From Anaerostipes sp. (lineage in GTDB: Bacteria > Bacillota > Clostridia > Lachnospirales > Lachnospiraceae): DNA of 64,000 nt. Each line of letters opens with the position of its first letter. Position 1 is the stretch's first letter. The notes under the pieces were generated by a model, which was given only the letters and a program-made list of their open reading frames with translations, ran no database searches and was not told the origin of the DNA. The stretch covers positions 124,001-188,000 of the forward strand of contig NZ_JAGZSD010000005.1 of the NCBI RefSeq assembly GCF_018381315.1. Direction: 5' to 3'. This document shows, one piece after another, positions 1-7,745 of this stretch. Both the position numbers and the translations under genes were made by a program.

Positions 1-2376
1 ACTGTCTACATCAGGTATCTCTCTTATCTTCTTCATGACAGTATCAGACATGGCTGCTGTGTCACTTAAATCTGAGCCCTTCGGCATCTCAATGGTAAGG
101 CTCATCTCCGTGCTGTCCATGGACGGCATCAGGGAGCTTCCGATCTTTGTAGCTCCGATCACTGCTCCGGCAAACACTGCCAGTGTGAGTATGATCGCAA
201 TCCACTTACGCTTGAGAACCTTTTCCATAACACCGCGGTACAGAGACTGCAGCCTGTCAAAAAGTTTATTGTCCTTCTCTGTCACCTTGTGCAGTACACC
301 CGCAGACATCATCGGCACAAAGGTCACCGCTACAATCAGACTTGCAATCAGTGAATATCCGATAGTCAGTGCCATATCAGCGAACAGTTTTTTGGTAAGT
401 CCTGTCGTAAATACGATCGGAAGGAAAACCGAGATCGTTGTCAGGGTGGAGGCCGTTATAGCACCTGCCACTCCCTTGGCTCCTTCAATGGCTGCCTCTT
501 TAACCGGCACTCTCTCTTTCCTCAGCCGGTAAATGTTTTCTATGACAACAATAGAGTTATCTACCAGCATACCGACTCCGAGTGCCAGGCCCGAAAGAGA
601 AATAACGTTCAGGGTAATACCGCTGAAGTACATCATGACCACAGCAAATATGACACTGATCGGAATGGAACAGGCAATGACTGCCGTAGGTTTAATATCC
701 TTTAAGAATATAAGGAGAATCAGCACGGCGAGCACGGCACCCATACCAAGATTCTGCAGAACAGAACCGACTACCATGTCAATATAAATTCCCTGATCCA
801 TCAGGTTTGTATAATGCAGCCCGGGGTTTTCTTTTTTGAGGGTATCCAGCTTTTCAGAAACTCTTTTGGATACGTCTGCTGTGGAATAATTATTCTGTTT
901 CTGTACGCTGAGCACCACAGCATCGTTGCCGTTAATCCTGCAGTAAGTATCTTTTTTGTTGTTTACAACTGCCACATCTGCTACATCGCTGAGACGGATC
1001 GGAGCAAAATTATCAATGCCCATGTCCATCAATTCCATATCCTCCAGATCTTCCTGGCTGGAAACCTTGTCTCCGACTCTCACCAGATACTGGGTATTGT
1101 CCTCAGATATATATCCTGCCGGCATCTCAAAGTTCTGCGCAGTCAGCATGGCTTTTACATTGTCAACAGTGATCTTGTCCTTGATGTCAGCTGCCGCTTT
1201 GGCCTGTTTTTTGCTGGCATCCAGCTGCTGCTGTCCCATAATAATCTGGGATTCTCCCTGGGCAATGCCTATCTCTCCTGATGTCATCTGACTGTTGGCA
1301 TTGGCTGACTGGGCCGTCACTTTCGTCAGATTGGCATCAACCTCTTTTTTGCCTTTCTGTATCTGTTTTAAAGCCTTTTTTAACGCTTCTATATTTTTGT
1401 CCAAAGTTTTGATGGTACTGTCCGCTGTCTTAAGCTGTTTTGAAATCTCTGCGATCTGTACCTGCAGCTGCCCTTTCTGCGCAGGGTCCGTCACTGTCTT
1501 AAGCTGTTCCTCCAACTGTTTAAGACTTGCTTCTCCCGCCTGCTTTACAAGCTCCAAGGCCTTTTTTTGATTCTCAAGATTTGTCAGTGCACTTGTAACT
1601 TCCACTTCCTTCTGGGCAAGGCTTAGTTTTCCGCTGTTTAGAGCAGTCTGCGCTTTTGCCAGTGTATTGTTCAGTTCAGTTCTCTTAGAGTTGAGCTGGG
1701 CTTTGCTTCCGTCCAATTTTGATTTTGCACGGTCCAGCTTATCCTGGGCCTCATCAAACTGACCGTTTAAGGCCTTCTGGATCCTTTTATTGAGTGCTTT
1801 GATCTTATCTTCATTGATGATTACATTGATATTTTCTTCCAGCATACCGGTCTGGCTTACGGATGCTACGCCTTCCACTGCCTCCACTCCAGGCGATACT
1901 TTATCCTTAATCATCTTGGATATTTCAGACATATCCTTTTTGTCGGAATCTATAGCTGTTACAAGTACCGGCATCATGTCCGGATTTAACTTCATAATCG
2001 TAGGATTGCCCACCTTGTCAGGCCAATACCCTTTGATCATATCCAGCTTTTCCCTCATATCCAGAGCTGCGGAATCCATGTTGGCATCCCCTTCAAACTC
2101 CATATACACGATGGACATATTCTCACTGGATGAAGATGCAACCTGCTTGATATTGGAAATTGTAGCCATAGCCTGTTCTACGGGCTTTGTCACTGCTGTC
2201 TCTACTTCTTCCGGAGATGCACCCTGATATGTAGTCATAACAAGAGCATATGGAAGTTCCATACTCGGAAGCAGATCAGTTGTCATTTTTGAAAAAGATA
2301 CAACTCCCAAAATGATCACCAGGACGACGCCCACAATGACAGTATATGGCTTTCGTACACTAAACTTTGAAAACAT
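1..2376 (-). CDS. RND-family efflux permease, partial (C-terminus outside window)
   Basis: An inner-membrane RND (AcrB/SwrC-like) exporter; 792 codons are visible and the C-terminal part runs off the left edge. The ATG at 2376 follows a good AAGGGG ribosome site. The N-terminus is a first membrane helix starting MFSKFSVRKPYTVIVG, followed by porter sequence (TTYQGASPEEVE) and, from about residue 540, the first bundle of helices with the typical GMLVDNSIVVIENIYR segment. Between about residues 192 and 395 the first porter region carries an insertion rich in Lys, Gln, Glu, Ala and Leu that reads as a long antiparallel coiled coil. Gram-positive RND pumps have no outer membrane channel, so the insertion may act as an extracellular stalk; that is inference. 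Substrate unknown (drugs, lipids or peptides are possible). A perfect inverted repeat overlaps the promoter. Confidence 0.92.
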   Translation of the reverse strand, partial: MFSKFSVRKPYTVIVGVVLVIILGVVSFSKMTTDLLPSMELPYALVMTTYQGASPEEVETAVTKPVEQAMATISNIKQVASSSSENMSIVYMEFEGDANMDSAALDMREKLDMIKGYWPDKVGNPTIMKLNPDMMPVLVTAIDSDKKDMSEISKMIKDKVSPGVEAVEGVASVSQTGMLEENINVIINEDKIKALNKRIQKALNGQFDEAQDKLDRAKSKLDGSKAQLNSKRTELNNTLAKAQTALNSGKLSLAQKEVEVTSALTNLENQKKALELVKQAGEASLKQLEEQLKTVTDPAQKGQLQVQIAEISKQLKTADSTIKTLDKNIEALKKALKQIQKGKKEVDANLTKVTAQSANANSQMTSGEIGIAQGESQIIMGQQQLDASKKQAKAAADIKDKITVDNVKAMLTAQNFEMPAGYISEDNTQYLVRVGDKVSSQEDLEDMELMDMGIDNFAPIRLSDVADVAVVNNKKDTYCRINGNDAVVLSVQKQNNYSTADVSKRVSEKLDTLKKENPGLHYTNLMDQGIYIDMVVGSVLQNLGMGAVLAVLILLIFLKDIKPTAVIACSIPISVIFAVVMMYFSGITLNVISLSGLALGVGMLVDNSIVVIENIYRLRKERVPVKEAAIEGAKGVAGAITASTLTTISVFLPIVFTTGLTKKLFADMALTIGYSLIASLIVAVTFVPMMSAGVLHKVTEKDNKLFDRLQSLYRGVMEKVLKRKWIAIILTLAVFAGAVIGATKIGSSLMPSMDSTEMSLTIEMPKGSDLSDTAAMSDTVMKKIREIPDVDS

Positions 2377-2396
2377 GATTTTACCCCTTCTGATTT

Positions 2397-2418
2397 TTGT
2401 ATTATAAGAATAATACAA
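2397..2418. promoter_or_regulatory. Inverted-repeat operator upstream of the RND pump
   Basis: A perfect 9-4-9 inverted repeat: TTGTATTAT, spacer AAGA, ATAATACAA. On the minus strand it covers a TATAAT (2401-2406) placed correctly to be the pump's -10 box. This geometry suits a TetR- or MarR-type repressor, but no such gene lies in the window. It also lies in the divergent region before the superoxide dismutase gene, so it could affect both. Confidence 0.55.
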
Positions 2419-2511
2419 TGTTAGCATGACCGCAGAAAGGATTCAAGTTTTTTTGAATAATATTTTGAATTCCAACGTAAAATAAAAAGAAAAAAGGAGA
2501 AATATTGAAAT

Positions 2512-3153
2512 ATGAATGAGACATATCCATTTTCCCTCGAACCGCTTCCTTACGATTATGATGCACTGGAGCCGGTGATCGACGCTGAAACCCTCAGATT
2601 CCATCATGATAAGCATCTTGCTGCTTATGTCGAGAAACTGAATGCTGCCATTAAACCCCATGAGGAGCTTCACAGCATGACGCTGGAACAGCTTCTTACG
2701 GAGCCGGAGAAAATCCCGGAGGGCGCAAGAACTGCCACTAAAAACAACGGAGGCGGTGTTTACAACCATCAAGTATATTTTAAGGCTATGGAAAAAGATG
2801 AATTCACTACCCCTGAAGGAGAAATCGGAAAAGCAATCGAAAGGGATTTCGGATCTTTGGATGCTTTTATGAAAGAAATGACAGAGGCCGCACTCACACA
2901 GTTCGGTTCCGGCTATGGATGGCTTGTTAATCACAATGGGAAACTGGAAGTGATGAAGCTTCCGAATCAGGATGTGCCTCTCAGTGATTCTCTCTATCCC
3001 CTGCTCCCGGTAGACGTCTGGGAACACGCATATTACCTTCAGTATCAAAACCGAAGACCGGACTATGTAAACAACTGGTTTTCACTGATCAACTGGGATT
3101 ATGTGAACAAACGGCTGGAAGACAGCAAAAAATGGTTTGAGGCTCAGCAATAA
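2512..3153 (+). CDS. Superoxide dismutase, Fe/Mn family
   Basis: Converts superoxide to oxygen and hydrogen peroxide in the cytoplasm. 213 residues, the usual length for Fe/Mn SOD. The four metal ligands can be placed: His31 (in LRFHHDKH), His86 (in VYNHQVYF), Asp168 and His172 (in DVWEHAYY). The usual GGHxNHxxFW segment reads GGVYNHQVYF, so the His before the Asn and the Trp after the metal His are replaced; metal preference (Fe, Mn or cambialistic) cannot be read from sequence. Preceded by AAAAGGAG. It is a single-gene unit, the only plus-strand gene in the first 40 kb, closed by its own terminator. Confidence 0.95.
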   Translation: MNETYPFSLEPLPYDYDALEPVIDAETLRFHHDKHLAAYVEKLNAAIKPHEELHSMTLEQLLTEPEKIPEGARTATKNNGGGVYNHQVYFKAMEKDEFTTPEGEIGKAIERDFGSLDAFMKEMTEAALTQFGSGYGWLVNHNGKLEVMKLPNQDVPLSDSLYPLLPVDVWEHAYYLQYQNRRPDYVNNWFSLINWDYVNKRLEDSKKWFEAQQ

Positions 3154-3167
3154 ATTTAGAGAATGGC

Positions 3168-3205
3168 AAAGCCGCAGTTATTGAAACAACTGCGGCTTTT
3201 TGAAT
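3168..3205 (+). terminator. Intrinsic terminator of the SOD gene
   Basis: A 12-bp stem AAAGCCGCAGTT (3168-3179) pairs with AACTGCGGCTTT (3188-3199) and is followed by a T-rich tail. It faces the converging guaB gene. Confidence 0.85.
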
Positions 3206-3243
3206 TTTTAAGGGTATCAGAGTTTCCCCTTCGTTTTTGGATA

Positions 3244-4698
3244 TTAAACGTCTACACTGTAGTTCGGTGCTTCTTTTGTAATATGAATATCATGCGGATG
3301 GCTTTCTTTCAGTGATGCAGCTGTAATCTGTACAAATTGTCCCTTTTCCTGCAGCTCTTCCACTGTCTTAGCCCCACAGTATCCCATGCCGGAACGAAGC
3401 CCTCCCAGCAGCTGGAATATAGTATCTTCCGCTGTTCCTCTGTATGCCACACGTCCCTCGACACCTTCCGGTACCAGTTTCTTGGCATTGGTCTGGAAGT
3501 AGCGGTCTTTGCTTCCGCATTCCATAGCTGCCAGGGATCCCATTCCGCGGTAAACTTTGTACTTTCTTCCCTGGTAAAGTTCAAATTCTCCCGGGCTTTC
3601 GTCACAGCCTGCCATCATGCTTCCGAGCATACATGCGCTGGCACCGGCTGCGATTGCCTTCGTAATATCTCCTGAAAACTTGATTCCACCGTCGGCAATA
3701 ATTGGAATTCCGGCTTTTTTGGCTTCCTCATATGCACCCATGATAGCGGTAATCTGAGGTACACCGATTCCTGCCACTACACGTGTGGTACAGATGGATC
3801 CCGGTCCGATTCCTACCTTTACAGCATCTGCTCCTGCCTCGATCAGTGCTTTCGTACCCTCTGCTGTAGCAACGTTGCCTGCAATTACCTGGAGTTCAGG
3901 GTATGCCTCTTTTACCATTCTAACTGCTTTCAGCACATTTGCTGAATGTCCGTGTGCAGAATCAACTACAACCACATCTACATGTGCGTTTACCAATGCA
4001 GCTACACGGTCTAAAATATCCGCTGTGATTCCTACGCCGGCACCGCATAAAAGCCTGCCCTGTTCGTCTTTTGCTGCATGTGGATATTTAATCTGTTTTT
4101 CTATATCCTTGATCGTGATCAGACCTTTTAAATTAAAATCTTTGTCTACGATCGGAAGTTTTTCTTTTCTTGCCTTTCCTAAAATCTGTTTTGCTTCTTC
4201 CAGGGTGATGCCTTCCTGAGCTGTCACCAGATTTTCAGATGTCATGGATTCTTTAATCTTCTTAGAAAAATCCGTCTCAAACTTTAAATCACGGTTTGTG
4301 ATAATTCCGACCAGTTTGGTTCCCTCAGTAATCGGCACTCCTGAAATACGGTATTTTGCCATCAGATCATCTGCATCCTGAATTGTATGCTCCGGGCTTA
4401 AGGAGAATGGATCCGTAATAACGCCGTTCTCTGAACGCTTCACCTTGTCCACTTCATCCGCCTGCTGTGCAATGGTCATATTCTTATGAATGATCCCGAT
4501 TCCGCCCTGTCTTGCCATTGCAATCGCCATACGGTGCTCTGTCACAGTATCCATGCTGGCACTCATCAAAGGGATATTTAATGTAATCTTATCCGTCAGA
4601 CGGGTTGCTGTCACAACTTCATTTGCGATTACTTCTGAATATCCCGGCACCAATAATACGTCGTCAAATGTAATTCCCTGGCCAATTAACTTTCCCAT
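3244..4698 (-). CDS. guaB: Inosine-5'-monophosphate dehydrogenase
   Basis: Oxidises IMP to XMP with NAD, the committed step to guanine nucleotides. 484 residues, full length. The TIM barrel starts with TFDDVLLVPG, is interrupted by a CBS pair at about residues 95-205, and carries the catalytic loop GIGPGSICTTR with active-site Cys303. The C-terminal flap region is present. Monocistronic, with a near-consensus promoter (TTGACA, 17 bp, TATAGT) just upstream and no visible riboswitch. Confidence 0.97.
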   Translation of the reverse strand: MGKLIGQGITFDDVLLVPGYSEVIANEVVTATRLTDKITLNIPLMSASMDTVTEHRMAIAMARQGGIGIIHKNMTIAQQADEVDKVKRSENGVITDPFSLSPEHTIQDADDLMAKYRISGVPITEGTKLVGIITNRDLKFETDFSKKIKESMTSENLVTAQEGITLEEAKQILGKARKEKLPIVDKDFNLKGLITIKDIEKQIKYPHAAKDEQGRLLCGAGVGITADILDRVAALVNAHVDVVVVDSAHGHSANVLKAVRMVKEAYPELQVIAGNVATAEGTKALIEAGADAVKVGIGPGSICTTRVVAGIGVPQITAIMGAYEEAKKAGIPIIADGGIKFSGDITKAIAAGASACMLGSMMAGCDESPGEFELYQGRKYKVYRGMGSLAAMECGSKDRYFQTNAKKLVPEGVEGRVAYRGTAEDTIFQLLGGLRSGMGYCGAKTVEELQEKGQFVQITAASLKESHPHDIHITKEAPNYSVDV

Positions 4699-4745
4699 TT
4701 TTTCCTCGCTTTCTATCTCCTTCGTAATCTAATTTATAGTTTTAT

Positions 4746-4774
4746 ACTATAACAAATTCTAAAATCTTTGTCAA
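4746..4774 (-). promoter_or_regulatory. guaB promoter
   Basis: On the minus strand, TTGACA (4769-4774) and TATAGT (4746-4751) are separated by 17 bp; about 47 bp downstream is the guaB ATG. A strong sigma-A type promoter. Confidence 0.8.
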
Positions 4775-4777
4775 CAA

Positions 4778-4813
4778 ACAAAGGATTATTGTCTGACAAC
4801 AATAATCCTTTGT
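4778..4813 (-). terminator. Intrinsic terminator after the nfn operon
   Basis: A 15-bp perfect stem ACAAAGGATTATTGT (4778-4792) with its complement at 4799-4813, a 6-nt loop, then TTTG on the minus strand. It directly follows the PTS IIA-like gene and abuts the guaB promoter. Confidence 0.75.
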
Positions 4814-4822
4814 ACATTCGTT

Positions 4823-5191
4823 TTAGTCTTCTCTGATTGAGATCTTTGAACCGGCTTTTAATTTAGGCATCGGATTTGCCTCCACACAGATGCTTCCCGG
4901 CAGCCCTGCCTCAGAGGCTCCGCTGAATACCACAGTGAGATGTCCCAATGTCTCTAAATTTGACTGGGCGATTTCTCCTACAGCCGTAATCTTAAATTCG
5001 GCATCGTCAATAACCAGTACATTTCCTTTGCTGATCGTTCCGTCTACCTGATTGACATCAATGAAATGACAAAAGTCTTTCAGCGTGTCCGGAACATTCT
5101 CACCGAACAGCACAAACATTCCTTCATCATAAAAGGCATCAACCTGGTCTCCCAACTCATAGACAGACGTTTGAAAAATTGTTTTGCTCAT
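4823..5191 (-). CDS. Orphan PTS glucitol/sorbitol IIA-like protein
   Basis: 122 residues matching the EIIA-Gut (SrlB) fold along its length: segments ITAVGEIAQSNL and LGHLTVVFSGA and the LPGSICVE end are typical. In E. coli SrlB (recalled from memory) the phosphorylated His43 sits in CFIH; aligned without gaps, this protein has CHFI, so Ile44 is at that site and a His lies two residues earlier (His42). No IIB, IIC or dehydrogenase genes are nearby. It is the last gene of the nfnA-nfnB unit, 15 nt after nfnB, so a regulatory or redox-linked role rather than sugar uptake is likely, but unproven. Confidence 0.8.
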   Translation of the reverse strand: MSKTIFQTSVYELGDQVDAFYDEGMFVLFGENVPDTLKDFCHFIDVNQVDGTISKGNVLVIDDAEFKITAVGEIAQSNLETLGHLTVVFSGASEAGLPGSICVEANPMPKLKAGSKISIRED

Positions 5192-5206
5192 ATCCTGTCC
5201 TCCTGA

Positions 5207-6595
5207 TTATCCTCTTAATTTTTTATCAATCGCTGCAGCTGCTTTCTTTCCGGCACCCATAGCTAAAATAACAGTTGCTGCACCAGTGACAGTATCGCCT
5301 CCTGCATAAACACCGTCCTTGCTTGATTCCATTGTCTCTTCGTTGACAATAATTCCGCCCCATTTCTGAACATCCAGTCCCGGAGTGGTCTGGCGGATCA
5401 ATGGGTTCGGGCTCTGGCCGATTGCAATGACAACTGTATCCACATCAATATCATAGTTTGATCCTTCAACAGGAACCGGAGATCTTCTTCCTGACGCATC
5501 AGGCTCACCTAACTCCTGCTTTACGATTTCCATTTTATTTACCCAGCCGTCTTCATTTGCTTTGATGGCAACCGGATTATTTAAGAATTTAAAAATAATT
5601 CCTTCTTCTTTTGCATGATGAAGTTCTTCCAGACGGGCCGGTGCTTCTTCTTCACTTCTTCTGTAAACAATATAGACTTCTTCTGCTCCCAGACGCTTTG
5701 CTGTTCTGGCTGCATCCATCGCTACGTTTCCTGCTCCCACTACAGCAACTTTCTTTCCGATCTTTACCGGTGTCGGATACTCTGGGAATTCATACCCTTT
5801 CATCAGATTCACACGGGTAAGAAATTCATTGGCAGAATAAACACCCAGGTAGTTCTCTCCCGGAATATTTAAGAATCTTGGAAGTCCTGCGCCGCTTCCA
5901 ACAAAGACAGCCTCATATCCTTCTTCCATCAGTTCATCAATGGTAACGGATCTTCCGACAATTACGTTCGTCTCGATCTTAACACCGAGATTTTCAACAG
6001 ATTCTATTTCTTTTGCTACAAGGTCTTTCGGCAGACGGAATTCCGGAATTCCATAGCTCAATACTCCGCCCGGTTTATGGAGCGCCTCAAATACTGTAAC
6101 CTCATAGCCCTTCTTGATCAGCTCTCCGGCACAAGTGATACCGGCAGGTCCGCATCCGACGACTGCTACTTTTTTTCCGTTTTTTTCGATATTTACTTCT
6201 GAAGGCTCTGCATTTGCCATATGGTAGTCTGCAACAAACCGTTCCATACGTCCGATACCTACAGGCTCACCTTTGATTCCTCTGACACATTTTCCTTCAC
6301 ACTGGTTCTCCTGAGGACATACACGGCCGCAGATGGCAGGCAGGGCATTTTCGCTTGTGATCACTTCATAAGCACCTTCAAAGTCTCCGGCTGCTACCTT
6401 TTCAATAAATTCAGGAATCGGCACATTGACCGGACATCCGTTTACACATGGCTTATTCTTGCAGTTCAGGCAGCGGGTTGCTTCTTCCATAGCCATTTCT
6501 TTCGTATATCCCAAAGCAACTTCTTTAAAGTTCTTGTTCCGAACATTCGGATCCTGTTCCGGCATTGCTACTTTATTTGGACTCATATTTGCCAT
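5207..6595 (-). CDS. nfnB: NADH-dependent reduced ferredoxin:NADP oxidoreductase, subunit B
   Basis: 462 residues, homologous to the small subunit of glutamate synthase and often annotated gltA. N-terminal cysteines (CLNCKNKPCVNGCP and CGRVCPQENQCEGKC) bind two 4Fe-4S clusters; VVGCGPAGITCAGE is the FAD Rossmann motif and VVGAGNVAMDAART the NADPH motif. Because the neighbour is an NfnA-like FAD/NAD/2Fe-2S protein only 2 nt upstream and no glutamate synthase large subunit is present, electron-bifurcating transhydrogenase NfnAB is the better call. It would couple NADH and reduced ferredoxin oxidation to NADPH formation. Confidence 0.85.
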   Translation of the reverse strand: MANMSPNKVAMPEQDPNVRNKNFKEVALGYTKEMAMEEATRCLNCKNKPCVNGCPVNVPIPEFIEKVAAGDFEGAYEVITSENALPAICGRVCPQENQCEGKCVRGIKGEPVGIGRMERFVADYHMANAEPSEVNIEKNGKKVAVVGCGPAGITCAGELIKKGYEVTVFEALHKPGGVLSYGIPEFRLPKDLVAKEIESVENLGVKIETNVIVGRSVTIDELMEEGYEAVFVGSGAGLPRFLNIPGENYLGVYSANEFLTRVNLMKGYEFPEYPTPVKIGKKVAVVGAGNVAMDAARTAKRLGAEEVYIVYRRSEEEAPARLEELHHAKEEGIIFKFLNNPVAIKANEDGWVNKMEIVKQELGEPDASGRRSPVPVEGSNYDIDVDTVVIAIGQSPNPLIRQTTPGLDVQKWGGIIVNEETMESSKDGVYAGGDTVTGAATVILAMGAGKKAAAAIDKKLRG

Positions 6596-6597
6596 GA

Positions 6598-7419
6598 CTA
6601 TTTACCCCTCCCAATCTTGCATTCATGCTCTTCTTCTCTAAACATTGTCTGACGTTTCATACACTCATCGAAATCTACCTGGAATCCGTCAAAATCCGGT
6701 CCGTCCACACATGCAAACTTTGTTTCTCCGCCTACAGTGACGCGGCATCCGCCGCACATTCCGGTTCCGTCAATCATGATCGGGTTTAAGGATACCATGG
6801 TAGGAATATCATGCTGTTTCGTAATATTTACAACATTCTTCATCATAATCAACGGTCCAATGGCAATCACTTCATCGTATTTTACACCTTTTGCGATCTG
6901 ATCTTCAAGCACGTTGGTAACAAATCCTTTTGTTCCAAGGCTTCCGTCATCTGTGGCAATGAAAACATTTTCACAGAACTCTTCAAATTTTTCTTTTAAG
7001 ATTACAAACTCTGCGCTCTTGCCGCCGATGATAACATCAACAGGAACTCCCATTTCTGCAAGTTTGCGGAGCTGAGGGTAAAGAGGTGCTGCGCCGACTC
7101 CTCCTGCCACACCTAAAACTCTCTCTCTTTTATGTAATATGGATGGCTGTCCAAGAGGACCTACAAAATCGGCTACAAAATCTCCCTCTTTTTTCTTGCT
7201 TAATAATTCAGTCGAATATCCAACAACCTGATAAATGATCGTAACAGTTTCTTTCTCTCTGTCATAGTCAGCGATGGTCAAAGGAACCCTCTCTCCATTT
7301 TCATCCACACGGATAATGATAAACTGCCCCGGTTCACATTTCCTTGCCACAAACGGCGCGTGAATTTCCATCAATTCAACCAAGTTATTAAGTGTCTCTT
7401 TTTTTACTATTTTATACAC
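6598..7419 (-). CDS. nfnA: NADH-dependent reduced ferredoxin:NADP oxidoreductase, subunit A
   Basis: Ferredoxin-reductase-fold subunit with FAD (RVPLTIADY), NAD (GGVGAAPLYP) and a C-terminal 2Fe-2S cluster (GTGMCGGCRV, then KFACVDGP), the pattern shared with PyrK and the sulfide-dehydrogenase-like NfnA. 273 residues if started at the GTG at 7419, which has AGAGGTG placed 6 nt upstream and gives the usual N-terminus MYKIVKKE. An in-frame ATG at 7440 would add 7 residues but lacks a ribosome site. Confidence 0.87.
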   Translation of the reverse strand: MYKIVKKETLNNLVELMEIHAPFVARKCEPGQFIIIRVDENGERVPLTIADYDREKETVTIIYQVVGYSTELLSKKKEGDFVADFVGPLGQPSILHKRERVLGVAGGVGAAPLYPQLRKLAEMGVPVDVIIGGKSAEFVILKEKFEEFCENVFIATDDGSLGTKGFVTNVLEDQIAKGVKYDEVIAIGPLIMMKNVVNITKQHDIPTMVSLNPIMIDGTGMCGGCRVTVGGETKFACVDGPDFDGFQVDFDECMKRQTMFREEEHECKIGRGK

Positions 7420-7457
7420 CAAATACACCTCTTTCTGCATCTTTTAATATCTTTTTT

Positions 7458-7485
7458 ATTATATCGTGAATCTGCACAATAGCAA
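7458..7485 (-). promoter_or_regulatory. nfn operon promoter
   Basis: TTGCTA (7480-7485) and a perfect TATAAT (7458-7463) with 16 bp between them on the minus strand, about 40 bp before the nfnA start. Confidence 0.6.
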
Positions 7486-7660
7486 AGCATTTTTTGCAAA
7501 TTCTTAAAATACTCTTAATAAAAGCAAAAACAGTACTATGTTTCTGCACAGCAATTTGCTGAAATACTTCTCCGCCAATATAGTATTTCTGCATTTAGGA
7601 CACAACAAAGCAGGAAGGCCCGCCTCAGGGCCAGAGGCAAATAGATTCCCTGTACATTTG

Positions 7661-7720
7661 TGCGCATCCTGCACGGAGTGCTTTTTATTTCATAGGGCGA
7701 ACTTTTCTATGAAACAAAAA
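7661..7720. repeat. Dispersed hairpin repeat, copy A
   Basis: One of four related intergenic elements. On the plus strand it reads GCATCCTGCACGGAGTGC (a small hairpin), a T-run, then an inverted repeat TTTCATAG ... CTATGAAA ending in an A-run. It lies directly beyond the minus-strand terminator of the coiled-coil gene and before the nfn promoter. The stretch 7500-7660 holds no gene that I can support. Confidence 0.7.
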
Positions 7721-7745
7721 GAGAAGGAACATCCGCCCTTCTCCT
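7711..7745 (-). terminator. Intrinsic terminator of the heptad-repeat gene
   Basis: GAGAAGG (7721-7727) pairs with CCTTCTC (7737-7743); on the minus strand a TTTTTGTTTC tail follows. The tail merges into repeat copy A. Confidence 0.7.

Noticed and set aside
35..1570. Plus-strand proteins over the RND pump
   Set aside because: The minus strand is one uninterrupted RND frame with correct membrane segments; the plus-strand frames are shadows.
2397..2418. PerR/Fur box controlling the SOD gene
   Set aside because: The palindrome has an even 4-nt centre and does not match the 7-1-7 pattern.
5207..6595. Glutamate synthase small subunit (gltA)
   Set aside because: There is no large subunit nearby and an NfnA-like gene is 2 nt upstream, so NfnB fits better.
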